A stretch of DNA of 32,913 nt from Ignavibacteriales bacterium (GTDB lineage Bacteria > Bacteroidota > Ignavibacteria > Ignavibacteriales > SURF-24), in contig JAPLFH010000011.1 in assembly GCA_026390815.1 (NCBI GenBank), forward strand, positions 66,122 through 99,034, written 5' to 3'. The notes under the pieces are model-generated. The model worked only from the letters and a program-made list of their open reading frames with translations. It did not search any database and was not told where the DNA came from. Both the position numbers and the translations under genes were made by a program. Every line of letters begins with the position of its first letter. Within the stretch, counting starts at the first letter, position 1. Of this stretch, positions 9,701-18,121 are shown one piece after another.

Positions 9701-10392
9701 TCGGGATTGATTTCAGCATTAAGCAATCCTAATTCCTGAAAATTAATTAATCCACCAACTGCACAGTTAAGGTTTGTACCGGCACTGCTTGGAGTAGGAA
9801 TAGGAATGGCATTATAAAGTGCCTGTAGCTGGGCATCTGCCGGATGTTTTAATTTGAGTGCCTGCACTATATCAGTTACTTTGGCAGAATCTCCGTTTTG
9901 GAAAAGCACAATTTTATAAGCGGAATTTGTACTGCCAAGAACACCAGCTGCCCAAGGTTCTCCCCATCTTGTTGTACCGTAATCAACATCAATTACAACT
10001 GTAATTTTAGTTTGAATAAATCTTTCCCATCTTGCGGCAGCCCGCCTAAATGCTAATAGTGCTTCTTTGTTGTTAAGCAACTGATCAGTTGCTCTTAATA
10101 AAACTTTTAGTCCGCGCACAGAGTTTGGATTATTAAGTGAATTAACAACTGTTAAATGAGGTTGAGTATTTGCATTTAAGAGAAAAGATTCTCTTTCTTC
10201 TCTTTCTTCTCTTTTCATTTCCTGGCAAACTAAATTACCCGAATCGTCAATTCGTAAAATATTGTATCCTAAATATTCTATCTCTTTTGGTGTGGACTGA
10301 TATTTCCCAATTGGTGATTGAGGATAAAAATTAATCGCGGTTAATAAGAAGAGAAGAATTAATAATAGTAATTGAGATTTTATTTTTCTCAT
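6784..10392 (-). CDS. Secreted zinc metalloprotease-like protein with T9SS C-terminal sorting domain
   Basis: The product is 1202 aa. Residues 1-26 are a signal peptide (MRKIKSQLLLLILLFLLTAI...). The protease-like part (about 75-420) holds HEIGHALGF at 272-280, giving zinc ligands H272 and H276 and catalytic E273. The metzincin third histidine is absent three residues after G279. H373 (ASHW) and the Met-turn-like GIMDP (391-395) are the likely substitutes, as in related 'HEIGHALGF...SHW...IMDP' proteins (inference). Next come an Ig-like/choice-of-anchor region (about 430-600), a MAM/choice-of-anchor-J-like segment (about 640-800, FNADFETD, EDWHRI) and a region of propeller-like repeats (about 880-1100). 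The C-terminus (about 1115-1202, YPNPFNPSTSIKYNIP...GLYFYQL) is a type IX sorting tail. It should be exported and anchored or released outside. SD GGAGG lies 10 nt before the ATG. The 227-bp gap upstream shows no other gene. Confidence 0.92.
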   Translation of the reverse strand: MRKIKSQLLLLILLFLLTAINFYPQSPIGKYQSTPKEIEYLGYNILRIDDSGNLVCQEMKREEREERESFLLNANTQPHLTVVNSLNNPNSVRGLKVLLRATDQLLNNKEALLAFRRAAARWERFIQTKITVVIDVDYGTTRWGEPWAAGVLGSTNSAYKIVLFQNGDSAKVTDIVQALKLKHPADAQLQALYNAIPIPTPSSAGTNLNCAVGGLINFQELGLLNAEINPDPQINPLGSVPSIGFNSSFSFDMDPSDGISLGWQDFDAVVTHEIGHALGFNSIIGNGGAPTNYFTPWDLFRVRPDSVEPNNLDGFKTTDRIITPGPPSSIVQVTENGVKYFKSNQVFFDGLNEIELSTATGSRVGGDGQQASHWRDDDLRPPSLGDKRHIGIMDPTANAGTREEIGINDLRMLEVIGYEIDYQPSFASVMLVQGSDTLDLDKSQDTIKIKDVPLNGSKMVSIKIINLDLNNMLNYETEIEIITKRPEDASADISVDALSGSIGSGGNTTINLVAANATAPSIFFGILRIHTNDENKLVIDIPFKVSVGGAIEPTIVTDKTNLGNFVFDNKSGSQLSSKELTIKNFGNLPLEYRLLLSLTDKSNRPYDTRLKKTSGKYENNILSHFYSAEALDDAVVLFNADFETDFNEFTFKGINSEDWHRITTGPSLLDGHSKPTSAHFGIDYIDSIKYRNYSDVYLTSKSFDLSKILPEDLVTLSFNYYLQAEEGYDFASVLISIDGGKSFEEVATSNGGIIKNDSVWQSVSLQLPYLSGNTNPVQFAFRFTSDQLIEKEGWFIDDVQLSVIKNSNSYYTDVKGGKITGLNETNLVKLFVNSQKIAAGYYKGSLSMLSNDPVKPEFSVPFAIKNFTIEPVQKNVLYASTGRGTAAKGKLLIINKNTGAGTEIGTSGFEPLKSITISPESHELYGLNASTFIPSSIVLVNSQDGYGLFKYESSFKLSAIVFDDKNNLYAASDDKKLFKLNIETGDSTFIGEIGFKVGAMTIEPKTGNIIASVDASSNKDKLYRIDVNTADTFYIGKTGLGKITRGLVFDEKGNLYGVVGEDTQSSTFLSIDMSTGLATQIGDVAFRGVMGLAMYADTTTGVLTNKTDIPVKLMLDQNYPNPFNPSTSIKYNIPENGFVKLMVFDILGREVKALVNGNRSAGSHIEKWNATNFASGLYFYQLEFTAQGINKTTLRKKMVLTK

Positions 10393-10619
10393 TTTGCAAT
10401 AACCTCCATAGTTTGATGTTCTAATTTTAATCTTACAATAAATAAATAATAATGGTTTGTCAAGAAGTGAATAAGAAAATCTCTGGATGTATTTGAAGCA
10501 GAATTTAATCCGTTGAGCAGATGTTTACTTTGATTATTTAAAGGGAAAATTGCGAACGAATTTGCTTCAACTTTAAGTAAATAACCAATTAGAAGATAAA
10601 CAATCCTTAAGCGGAATAT

Positions 10620-11561
10620 TTAGAATTTGATTTTCTTAAAGTAATCAATAGTAATTTTAAGTCCTTCTTCCCTACCAACTTTTGGTTCCCATCCTAAAAT
10701 AGTTTGCGCTTTTGTAATATCCGGTTGGCGAACTTTGGGATCATCCTCCGGTAAATCTTTGTAAACAATTTTACTTTTTACTCCGGTAATTTTAATAACT
10801 TCTTCAGCAAATTGTTTTATAGTTATCTCCGAAGGATTACCAATGTTTACCGGATCAGTTTCATTAGATAAAAGAAGTTTGAATATTCCATCGATCAAAT
10901 CACTAACGTAACAAAAACTTCTTGTTTGAGAACCATCTCCAAAAACAGTTAAGTCTTCGCCACGCAAAGCCTGCCCAACAAAAGCTGGCAAGGCTCTGCC
11001 ATCATTTAAACGCATTCGTGGTCCATAAGTATTAAATATCCTAACAATTCTTGTTTCCACTCCGTGGTAACGATGGTACGCCATCGTAATTGCCTCAGCA
11101 AATCTTTTGGCTTCATCATAAACTCCGCGCGGACCAATTGGATTAACATTCCCCCAATAGTCTTCTTTTTGTGGATGAATTGCTGGATCGCCATAAACTT
11201 CGGAAGTTGATGCAAGAAGAATCCTTGCTTTTTTTTCCTTTGCCAATCCTAATACTTTATGCGTTCCAAGTGAACCAACTTTTAAGGTTTGAATTGGAAA
11301 TTGCAGATAATCGATTGGACTTGCAGGAGAAGCAAAATGAAGAATGTAATCCACTCTTTCCGGAACGTGGATAAAATTTGTAACATCATGCTTGATAAAT
11401 GAAAAATCATCTCTACCAAAAAGATGAGCAATATTATCCGGATTACCGGTAATTAAATTATCTATGCAACAAACTTTTAATCCTTCCGAAAGAAGACGAT
11501 CACAAAGATGGGAACCTAAAAAGCCTGCTCCCCCGGTAACAACTGCAGTTGGTTTATACAA
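10620..11561 (-). CDS. UDP-glucuronate decarboxylase-like (UDP-xylose synthase) NAD-dependent epimerase
   Basis: This 313-aa extended short-chain dehydrogenase has a Rossmann motif GGAGFLG at 10-16, STSE at 118-121 and the catalytic pair Y148/K152 (YDEAK). The segments [30 protein letters not shown] and [10 protein letters not shown] are those of UDP-glucuronate decarboxylases, which convert UDP-glucuronate to UDP-xylose via an NAD-bound 4-keto intermediate. A 4,6-dehydratase or 4-epimerase remains possible. It is the last gene of the polysaccharide export run and would supply a nucleotide sugar for the exported polymer. The start is a TTG (11559-11561) preceded by GGAGAG at 11566-11571, four bases away, and 12 nt past the stop of the Wzz-like gene. 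Confidence 0.88.
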   Translation of the reverse strand: MYKPTAVVTGGAGFLGSHLCDRLLSEGLKVCCIDNLITGNPDNIAHLFGRDDFSFIKHDVTNFIHVPERVDYILHFASPASPIDYLQFPIQTLKVGSLGTHKVLGLAKEKKARILLASTSEVYGDPAIHPQKEDYWGNVNPIGPRGVYDEAKRFAEAITMAYHRYHGVETRIVRIFNTYGPRMRLNDGRALPAFVGQALRGEDLTVFGDGSQTRSFCYVSDLIDGIFKLLLSNETDPVNIGNPSEITIKQFAEEVIKITGVKSKIVYKDLPEDDPKVRQPDITKAQTILGWEPKVGREEGLKITIDYFKKIKF

Positions 11562-11565
11562 TTCA

Positions 11566-11571
11566 CTCTCC
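11566..11571 (-). promoter_or_regulatory. Ribosome binding site fixing a TTG start
   Basis: On the minus strand this reads GGAGAG, four nt before TTG TAT AAA, the first codons of the sugar-nucleotide decarboxylase. There is no ATG nearby that would keep the Rossmann motif close to the N-terminus. Confidence 0.7.
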
Positions 11572-11573
11572 TT

Positions 11574-12716
11574 TCATTTACTCATTAAAAATTTTCTCTT
11601 ATTCTCCGCATATAAAACAATTGAAGAAGTAAGAAGAAAAATAATTAGAGCGCCTAATAAAGTATGAAAAATTAATCTTGGACTTTTAGCTTGTAATGGT
11701 GGAAGAGCTTTATCCAGCACTTCAATTGTGGGAACGTCCTTATTCTCTTGAATTTTTTCTGAATAAAACTGTTTTTGCAATAACAAATAAACTTCATTTT
11801 GAATCTTGACTTCACGGTAAAGTCTTGCAAGATCTAAACTCATTTCTGGAATTTTACTAAATGCTGGTAAATAATCAGTGTTAAGTTTTTCACCAAATTC
11901 TATTTGTTGATATTGTTTTTTTAATTCTTCCAACTTTCTTTCAATTCCTTCAAGGGAATTGCCATTTTCAACTAAGTTAGTTTCAAGAGTTCCTTTTTGA
12001 ATTTCAGTAAAAATAATCTCGCTTTTTAATTTAGCAGCAGTTTGAATAGCTGCTGTAAGTTGTTCCGGAAGAGAAATGGCTTTGTTCTTTTCCTGGAAAG
12101 TTTTGAAAGCGACTTCAGCAGAATCCATATTTATTTTTGTTTGAACTAATTGTTTCTCCACATATTCCCTGGAGCGTTTAGCACGGGAGTTCAACTTTTC
12201 CTGGTTAATTTTATCCAGCGCTTCCACAAACGTATTAGAAATACGTGCAGAAAGTATTTTAATCGAATCATTAACTGAATTGAATCTTCCAAATAATGGA
12301 GTGGAAACATCTACTTCTAAAGAAACAATCCCTTCTTTATTTACTTCCACCTCAACTAATTTGGAAAGCCTTGAAGCGGCTAACTGCGTATCTTTTGTAC
12401 TAAAATAGTTCATCAGATTACATTTATTTATCACGTATTCTGCAGATGTTCTGCTCTTAAGTAGTTCAGCAAATAATTGAGAATTACCGCGGGAACCACC
12501 CGAATTTAAAAGACTTAAGAAATCAGTATTAGCAACAAGATTACTTATACTGCTCATTTTATTTTCTTCAGGTGGAAGAATTTTAACTACTGAGGAATAT
12601 GTGATAGGATAAATGAATACAAGAATTATAAAAAGAAATAAGGTGGAAATTGAAGTTATCTTCAGAATTATTTTTCTATTGAAAATTAATATATTTAGAA
12701 TTTCATGATACGTCAA
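11574..12716 (-). CDS. Wzz-type polysaccharide co-polymerase / chain-length determinant without kinase domain
   Basis: The 380-aa product has the classic co-polymerase plan: a membrane helix at about 17-37 (ILKITSISTLFLFIILVFIY), a long periplasmic part rich in predicted coiled coil (about 190-300), and a second helix near 347-367 just after a Pro-containing stretch (LPPLQAKSPRL). No Walker motifs follow, so unlike the neighbouring BY-kinase it cannot phosphorylate. Such proteins set polymer length with Wzy or bridge the inner membrane to the outer-membrane export channel. The start is TTG at 12714-12716, one nt after the OPX stop, with AAGGAA six nt upstream. It is part of the export operon. 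Confidence 0.85.
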   Translation of the reverse strand: MTYHEILNILIFNRKIILKITSISTLFLFIILVFIYPITYSSVVKILPPEENKMSSISNLVANTDFLSLLNSGGSRGNSQLFAELLKSRTSAEYVINKCNLMNYFSTKDTQLAASRLSKLVEVEVNKEGIVSLEVDVSTPLFGRFNSVNDSIKILSARISNTFVEALDKINQEKLNSRAKRSREYVEKQLVQTKINMDSAEVAFKTFQEKNKAISLPEQLTAAIQTAAKLKSEIIFTEIQKGTLETNLVENGNSLEGIERKLEELKKQYQQIEFGEKLNTDYLPAFSKIPEMSLDLARLYREVKIQNEVYLLLQKQFYSEKIQENKDVPTIEVLDKALPPLQAKSPRLIFHTLLGALIIFLLTSSIVLYAENKRKFLMSK

Positions 12717-12717
12717 T

Positions 12718-14325
12718 TTATTTCCTTACAGCTATAATAACAGCAACTGTAGCAGCAATTACTGTTGCAACTTGGCCAAATACGGCTAAGGTTCGTTGAA
12801 AAACTTCCCAGAATCTTGGGTTAGGTGGATCTTCGGGTACCCAGATAATATCACCAGGTTCTAAATTTTCTACATCGTCTTCATCAACCCATTCACCTGT
12901 ATTTGCTTTTATAACTCTGATATCACCCTTCAAAGCCCGCCATCCGAATCCGCCAGCCAATTGTATATAATCTTCAATTGTTAAGGCAGGTCTGAAAATA
13001 ATATTTCCAGGATTTATAACCTGTCCAACAAGCGACACATATTTTTTTTCTTCCGGAACGAAAATTTCATCTCCTCTTTTAAGTATCAGATTTTCTGACA
13101 GATCATTCATATTAAATAATCTTTCAAAATCAACAACCATTTTACCTTTTATGGTTCTTGATTTTTGCTTTAAGTAATCATATTCATCATCTGTCATATC
13201 TGCGCGGGGAATCGATTTTAACCTATCTAATTCCGGATCTTTTTCATTTGAACCTACAGTTCTAATTACATAAGCATCCTTTAAAGAACAATTATCCAAA
13301 AAGCCACCAACATCCTTTGTAATCAATTCCTTAAGAGTAGTTTTATCTTTAGTAATCTTGTAAATCCCTTGATATTTGACAAAACCGGATACTGTAACAA
13401 ACTGCTCAATTAAATATTCAGGCTTTTCACGAATGATTAATCGATCCCCTCTTTGTAAAATGATATTATTGTTTAATAAATCTTCGTAAGAATAATAAAA
13501 GCTTTTAATTGTTTTATAATCATCAAGAAATCTTGTCAATTCAAGTGTATCGGTGCGTGCTTTGTCTAAAAAACCACCGGCAAGTTCAAGAAGATGAGCA
13601 GCAGTTTCATTATTAACAAACTCAAATGTACCTGGATTTTTAACTGCACCAACAATTGAAACAGTTTTATCAATACTTGTAATTATAACTAAATCACCTT
13701 CACGTAAATATGGGTTACACTCTTTGTTCCCTAATCGAAGGAATGAAACCAGATCATAATATTTAGTCTCTCCATCCTTATCAATAATTTTTATGTTCCT
13801 CAAATCGCTATTACTTTGCAGCCCATAGGATTGAAGAATAAGGTCTAGTAATTTACTATTTGAAATTAGAACATAGGAGGCAGGTTTAGTTACAATCCCA
13901 ATGAATGTAACTTTTATTTTTCTAATGTCAAGCAATGATATTTGAATTTCAACATTTTTGTAGATGTCCAATATTTTTTCTTTAATTGAACTTTTAGCAG
14001 TTTCTAAAGATTGGTTAAGCAGACTAATTAACCCAACTTTAGGAATATATAATCCGCCCTCCTGATTAATTTGCAGATTAAAATTTTGCTCAACTATCCC
14101 TCTAATTGAAATAAATATTTTATCCCCAGGACCAACAAAATACAATTTAGGATTTATACTTCCTTCACCTGGAGAAACATCTGACAGGTAACCTTTGAAA
14201 AGTGTGTCTTTGTTTGTTGTTAAACTTCTTTCTAAATAATCCGGGAAGGATTGGGAAAACGTGTTGATAAACAATATAAAGCTAACAAACAATAGCGGTA
14301 ATGGTTTTACGGCTTTTACAATCAT
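12718..14325 (-). CDS. Polysaccharide export outer-membrane protein (OPX/Wza-like) with four SLBB repeats
   Basis: Numbering is from the GTG at 14361 (547 aa). A signal peptide spans about 13-37, a polysaccharide-export (PES) domain about 70-150 (YFVGPGDKIFISIRG), and SLBB repeats begin near 151 (VTFIGIVTKPASY), 234 (VSIVGAVKNPGTF), 322 (VTVSGFVKYQGIY) and 442 (VSLVGQVINPGNI). A hydrophobic helix ends the protein (525-545). The protein would form the outer-membrane/periplasmic conduit for the polymer, docking to the Wzc and Wzz co-polymerases encoded beside it. Two starts are possible: GTG at 14361, overlapping the Wzc stop by 4 nt, or the ATG at 14325, where the signal peptide begins directly. 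I chose 14325; neither has a clear SD. Confidence 0.9.
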   Translation of the reverse strand: MIVKAVKPLPLLFVSFILFINTFSQSFPDYLERSLTTNKDTLFKGYLSDVSPGEGSINPKLYFVGPGDKIFISIRGIVEQNFNLQINQEGGLYIPKVGLISLLNQSLETAKSSIKEKILDIYKNVEIQISLLDIRKIKVTFIGIVTKPASYVLISNSKLLDLILQSYGLQSNSDLRNIKIIDKDGETKYYDLVSFLRLGNKECNPYLREGDLVIITSIDKTVSIVGAVKNPGTFEFVNNETAAHLLELAGGFLDKARTDTLELTRFLDDYKTIKSFYYSYEDLLNNNIILQRGDRLIIREKPEYLIEQFVTVSGFVKYQGIYKITKDKTTLKELITKDVGGFLDNCSLKDAYVIRTVGSNEKDPELDRLKSIPRADMTDDEYDYLKQKSRTIKGKMVVDFERLFNMNDLSENLILKRGDEIFVPEEKKYVSLVGQVINPGNIIFRPALTIEDYIQLAGGFGWRALKGDIRVIKANTGEWVDEDDVENLEPGDIIWVPEDPPNPRFWEVFQRTLAVFGQVATVIAATVAVIIAVRK

Positions 14326-14357
14326 AATAAAGCTATTATTTAAAAATAATGATTGAA

Positions 14358-16613
14358 TCACGACTCAGACTTTTTGGATTTTTTCTTTGTACCATCTGCT
14401 GGTCTGGAGTAATAATAGTAATATTTATAATAAGAACCATAACCACTCTTATAACTAAAGTTATTAAGCAACACACCAATAAAGGTATTTTGTTCATGTT
14501 TAAGCAATTCAACGGATTTTTGCATAACATCAACTTCAGTGGTATTAGCAGAAACAACAAGTATTGTTGCATCAACCAATCTCGATATAATTTCAGAATC
14601 CGTAACAGCAATAATCGGTGCAGAGTCAATAACTATCATATCAAATTCATTTTTAACTTTTGCTAAAAATTCTTCCATCTGGTAAGAACCTAACAATTCA
14701 GAAGGATTTGGTGGGATAGTTCCAGCAGTAATAAGAAATAAATTGTTTATCCCGGTATTTCTTAATATTTCATTAAATGTAGCTTGACCGAAAAAATAAT
14801 CGGTAAAACCAGGGAATCTGTTTGTTTTAAAAATAGAATGTTGTCTTGGTTTTCTTAGATCGCAATCAATTAGCAAAGTTTTTTTATTTGCTTGTGCAAA
14901 ACTGCCGGCAAGGTTAACAGAAACAACTGATTTACCTTCTTGCGGTGCAGATGAAGTAACTAGTACTGTTTTAATAGCCTCTTTATCTATTTTAGAAAAT
15001 TGAACCCGAGTTCTTAATGCTCTGAAAGCTTCGCTTGGAATTGAATCCGGTTTTTTAGAAACAATAAATTCAAATTCCTTATTTCCATTTTGACCGATTC
15101 CTTCAATCATTGGAATCCAGGCTAGAACATTAATGTTTCTGTTTGTTATATCTTCAGGCGTTTTAATTGTGTTATCGAAATAATTTTTTACAAATGCAAA
15201 ACCAAAGCCCATTCCGAGACCCAATACAAAACCAATAATTACTATTAATGTTCTATTTGGTTTGGATGGTCTGTAAGGTATACGTGCTGAATCAACTATG
15301 AGCACATTCCCTGGTTGAGATTGCTCGTTTATTAACGCTTCCTGATATTTTTCTTCTACAAGTAAGTACATCTTTTCAAAGGCTGATCTATCACGCGTTA
15401 ACTTCGCTAATTCGATTGTAGCCCTGGGTAAGGAATTGAACCTGGTATCGTAAGACCGAACAATTGTATTCAATTCCTGCAATGATGCACCTGCCGATTG
15501 TATTTTTGTTTCTTCTTCTATTATTTTTTGTGTCAACGCTTTTATTTCTTCTGGACTCGAGGCAAAAATTCCAGCTTTATAGACAGTCATTTTTTCTGTT
15601 ACTTTATCCTTCAGGTTCTTAATTTTTGCTTCGTAATCAGATACAGCAAGTCTGGAGTTAGTATTATCTGAACCTTTGCTTGCAAGAGCTACATCTCTTT
15701 TAGTTTCCAGCTTGGCTATTTCTTCTTGTAAAGATTTTAAGTAAGGTTCAGCGGCAAAGCTCTGAAGATAATCAGCAAGTCTGGGATCTTGTTTCAACAA
15801 TTCATCTTTATACTGTGTAAGATTCTTTTTAGCAACTGTAAGTTCAATATTTGCGGCATTTTTTTGCGCTTCAAAGTTTGTCAACTGGTCTATAAGAGAT
15901 TTTGCTTGCTCATCTAAAGCAATTATTCCGCCCTTTTGCTGGTAATTTCGCAGGCTATCTTCAGACCTGGTCAACTCGCTTTGTTTTTCCTTTCTTTGAT
16001 CGGATAAAAAGTTTTTAACGTTAGTTAGTTGTATTCGGTTAGTTTGTAAGTTTAAAAGGTTATAAGCAGCTGCGTATTCATTTGCAATTAAAGCAGATTC
16101 ATAAGGAGAGGGAGATTCCACTGAAATTTCAATAATATCTAACCCCCTCTTCTGATCTATTGATACAACACTTTTCAACATATCAATTATTTGTAAAGAT
16201 GATTTTACCGGTGTAGTTACAGTTCTTTCTTTACCAAACTCTTTGTTGATAATTAAATTAAAACTGTCCCTAATATTGCTGTTCTTATACAAATCCAACA
16301 AAGTTTGCGCAACTCTTTCTCTTAAAGAATAACTCTTTAATATTTCCATTTCATTAGCAATGAACCGGTCGCTACCAAAATCCTGAAACTCCGGCATTAA
16401 AGGGGAGTTTAAAATGCTGCCGCCAGGTTTAGAAACCTTCAATGATGTTGTGGCTTTATAAATATTAGGAGCGTTAATAGCATATACAATAGCAACTGCA
16501 AGACCGGTGAGAGTAATAAGAATTATTGGTACAAGATTGTTTCGTATTAAATTTATGTAATCTTTAAAGGAACTTCCTTCACTCTGTCGTATATTAATTT
16601 TTGAATCTTCCAC
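14358..16613 (-). CDS. Wzc-like bacterial tyrosine kinase / polysaccharide co-polymerase
   Basis: This 751-aa protein joins a Wzz domain (membrane helices about 27-47 and 455-475, periplasmic coiled coil between) to a cytoplasmic BY-kinase. The kinase has Walker A SSAPQEGKS (554-562, K561), Walker A' LIDCDLRKP (581-589) and Walker B MIVIDSAP (659-666). The C-terminus holds nine tyrosines within Y721-Y735, the usual trans-autophosphorylation cluster. In Wzc, cycling of this phosphorylation controls octamer assembly and capsule or exopolysaccharide export. It starts at GTG (16611-16613) with a GAGG-containing site upstream and lies 15 nt after the mini-OPX gene. The stop overlaps the possible GTG start of the next OPX gene by 4 nt. 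Confidence 0.95.
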   Translation of the reverse strand: MEDSKINIRQSEGSSFKDYINLIRNNLVPIILITLTGLAVAIVYAINAPNIYKATTSLKVSKPGGSILNSPLMPEFQDFGSDRFIANEMEILKSYSLRERVAQTLLDLYKNSNIRDSFNLIINKEFGKERTVTTPVKSSLQIIDMLKSVVSIDQKRGLDIIEISVESPSPYESALIANEYAAAYNLLNLQTNRIQLTNVKNFLSDQRKEKQSELTRSEDSLRNYQQKGGIIALDEQAKSLIDQLTNFEAQKNAANIELTVAKKNLTQYKDELLKQDPRLADYLQSFAAEPYLKSLQEEIAKLETKRDVALASKGSDNTNSRLAVSDYEAKIKNLKDKVTEKMTVYKAGIFASSPEEIKALTQKIIEEETKIQSAGASLQELNTIVRSYDTRFNSLPRATIELAKLTRDRSAFEKMYLLVEEKYQEALINEQSQPGNVLIVDSARIPYRPSKPNRTLIVIIGFVLGLGMGFGFAFVKNYFDNTIKTPEDITNRNINVLAWIPMIEGIGQNGNKEFEFIVSKKPDSIPSEAFRALRTRVQFSKIDKEAIKTVLVTSSAPQEGKSVVSVNLAGSFAQANKKTLLIDCDLRKPRQHSIFKTNRFPGFTDYFFGQATFNEILRNTGINNLFLITAGTIPPNPSELLGSYQMEEFLAKVKNEFDMIVIDSAPIIAVTDSEIISRLVDATILVVSANTTEVDVMQKSVELLKHEQNTFIGVLLNNFSYKSGYGSYYKYYYYYSRPADGTKKKSKKSES

Positions 16614-16628
16614 TTATATCCTCACTCA

Positions 16629-17150
16629 TTATTTTACGATATTAATGACCAATATTGCTAATGAAATTAATGTAGAAACAATAGATAGTGTCATAGAAAA
16701 ATAATCCCTATAATAAAGCTTTGGCTCACCGGGAATAACAAGTAAATCACCAACTCTAAGATCGGGAACCATCTCTTTAACTTTGGTTAATTTTTCTGAG
16801 TACATTAAATCATTATAATCAAACTTGTACATCACTGATGTAGAATCCTCAAGAACTCTGTAAATACGCATATCATTCATAAAAGCATCACTTGTTGGTC
16901 CACCAGCATATGATAATAAATCTCTAACATTAATGTAAGCTGGGACTAAATATCTGCCGGGAAACCTAACATATCCCCACACAGATACCTTAATGTTTAA
17001 TGCTTCTGGATCCGAATAATCGTAGAATGCGCCCTGTGCATTTCGTAACATACTCATATCGGCGCCAATTTTAATATCCCCGGTTTGTGCAATAGAAGGA
17101 ACCGCAATTACTAATAATAAAAGACTCAAATAAAAAAACATTTTTTTCAT
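16629..17150 (-). CDS. Short single-SLBB exported protein (mini-OPX)
   Basis: The 173-aa product has a signal peptide (1-22, cleavage near IAQTG) and one SLBB repeat at about 53-86 (VSVWGYVRFPGRYLVP...LLSYAGG). After VGDLLVIPGEP it ends with a hydrophobic helix (about 151-171). It lacks the PES domain needed to form the OPX ring crown. Its tail copies the plan of the last quarter of the full OPX protein encoded two genes later: SLBB, 'GD.[IL]..[VI]P.[DE]P', then a terminal helix. It probably interacts with the co-polymerase periplasmic domain, but its role is inferred. First gene of the export set, 65 bp after ftsX, with a GGGGATCC site upstream. Confidence 0.85.
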   Translation of the reverse strand: MKKMFFYLSLLLLVIAVPSIAQTGDIKIGADMSMLRNAQGAFYDYSDPEALNIKVSVWGYVRFPGRYLVPAYINVRDLLSYAGGPTSDAFMNDMRIYRVLEDSTSVMYKFDYNDLMYSEKLTKVKEMVPDLRVGDLLVIPGEPKLYYRDYFSMTLSIVSTLISLAILVINIVK

Positions 17151-17162
17151 ATAATAGGATCC

Positions 17163-17195
17163 CCTATAAAAGATTAAAAATTGGTTGTTTAATCT
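17163..17195 (-). terminator. Weak terminator-like hairpin between ftsX and the export genes
   Basis: The arms AGATTAAA (17171-17178) and TTTAATCT (17188-17195) form an 8-bp stem with a 9-nt loop. On the minus strand TTTTATAG follows. The stem is A/T rich, so termination may be partial. It would separate the ybaB-recR-ftsX genes from the polysaccharide genes. Confidence 0.4.
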
Positions 17196-17215
17196 ACTAA
17201 AATATCACATTCTAA

Positions 17216-18094
17216 TCAAAGAATAATTTTGTTAATTCTGTGCGAAATTGAACTGGTGGCAATTATACTGCCGATTAGTCCAATGAGTATTCCACTAATT
17301 ATAACTGAAATGAAAAATGAAGGATTATTGATAAATACTAACAAGAACGAATCAAAATTGTTCTTAAATATGATTGACAGAAGTTTAATTGTTAATATGG
17401 TTAATAAAGAGGAAATTGTTCCAATTGCCATCCCACTAATCAATAATGGGATCTTAATCGTTGAGATTTTTGCACCAACAAGTTTCATTGCTTCTAGTTG
17501 AGAAAATTTGGATTGAATTATCAATCTATTTGTGCTATAAACTATGTATGTAGAAACTAAAAAAAAGAATATGGAGATTAAAAGGATATAAAGTTTTATA
17601 GCTCGTAATGAATCTAATAATTTTTTAATTAGACTGCTTTGAATAACTACATCCGAGACTCCACTAAATTTTTTTATTGATTTCTCTAATTTATTAATCG
17701 ATTCTTCATTAACGAATTCACTGCGAAGTTTGATTTCGAAGGAAGAAGGAAGCGGATTGTAATCAAGTAGATTTTTGAAATCGTTTCCAGTTTGATCAAT
17801 AAATGTTTTTTCTGCTTCTTCTTTACTTATAAATTCAAGCGATTTAATAATTTTGATTTCATTCAGATATACCTGAATTCCAGATATTTTTTCATTACTT
17901 AAACTATCGTTTAGAAAAACATTTAAAGTAATTCTTTCTTTTATTTTTTCTTCAATAACACCTGAAAAGCTTAATAAAATAAAACTCAGCGAAACTAAAA
18001 ATACAGCGATACATGTAATGGATAGTGATAATAAGAAAGATAATTTTGCTTTTCTTATCGAATTAAATGATTCTTTCAAATAAAAATAAATCAT
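17216..18094 (-). CDS. ftsX: FtsX-family cell-division permease
   Basis: The 292-aa membrane protein has the FtsX layout: a cytoplasmic N-terminus, TM1 at about 18-44, and a periplasmic domain (about 45-165) with ERITLNVFLND and KEEAEKTF segments. Three more helices lie near 168-188, 213-240 and 255-280, with SQLEAMKLVGA, the typical FtsX coupling-helix region, between TM2 and TM3. With the ATPase FtsE it forms a complex that activates septal peptidoglycan hydrolases. No ftsE is present in the window. The gene is 27 nt downstream of a small lipoprotein gene on the same strand. The ATG at 18094 has no clear SD. Confidence 0.9.
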   Translation of the reverse strand: MIYFYLKESFNSIRKAKLSFLLSLSITCIAVFLVSLSFILLSFSGVIEEKIKERITLNVFLNDSLSNEKISGIQVYLNEIKIIKSLEFISKEEAEKTFIDQTGNDFKNLLDYNPLPSSFEIKLRSEFVNEESINKLEKSIKKFSGVSDVVIQSSLIKKLLDSLRAIKLYILLISIFFFLVSTYIVYSTNRLIIQSKFSQLEAMKLVGAKISTIKIPLLISGMAIGTISSLLTILTIKLLSIIFKNNFDSFLLVFINNPSFFISVIISGILIGLIGSIIATSSISHRINKIIL

Positions 18095-18121
18095 AAATAA
18101 TTATTTTAAATTGATAGTGAG

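Noticed and set aside
14336-14666. Overlapping frames on both strands near the Wzc tyrosine tail
   Set aside because: They come from the low-complexity tyrosine codons and disagree with the Wzc Walker B and tail frame.
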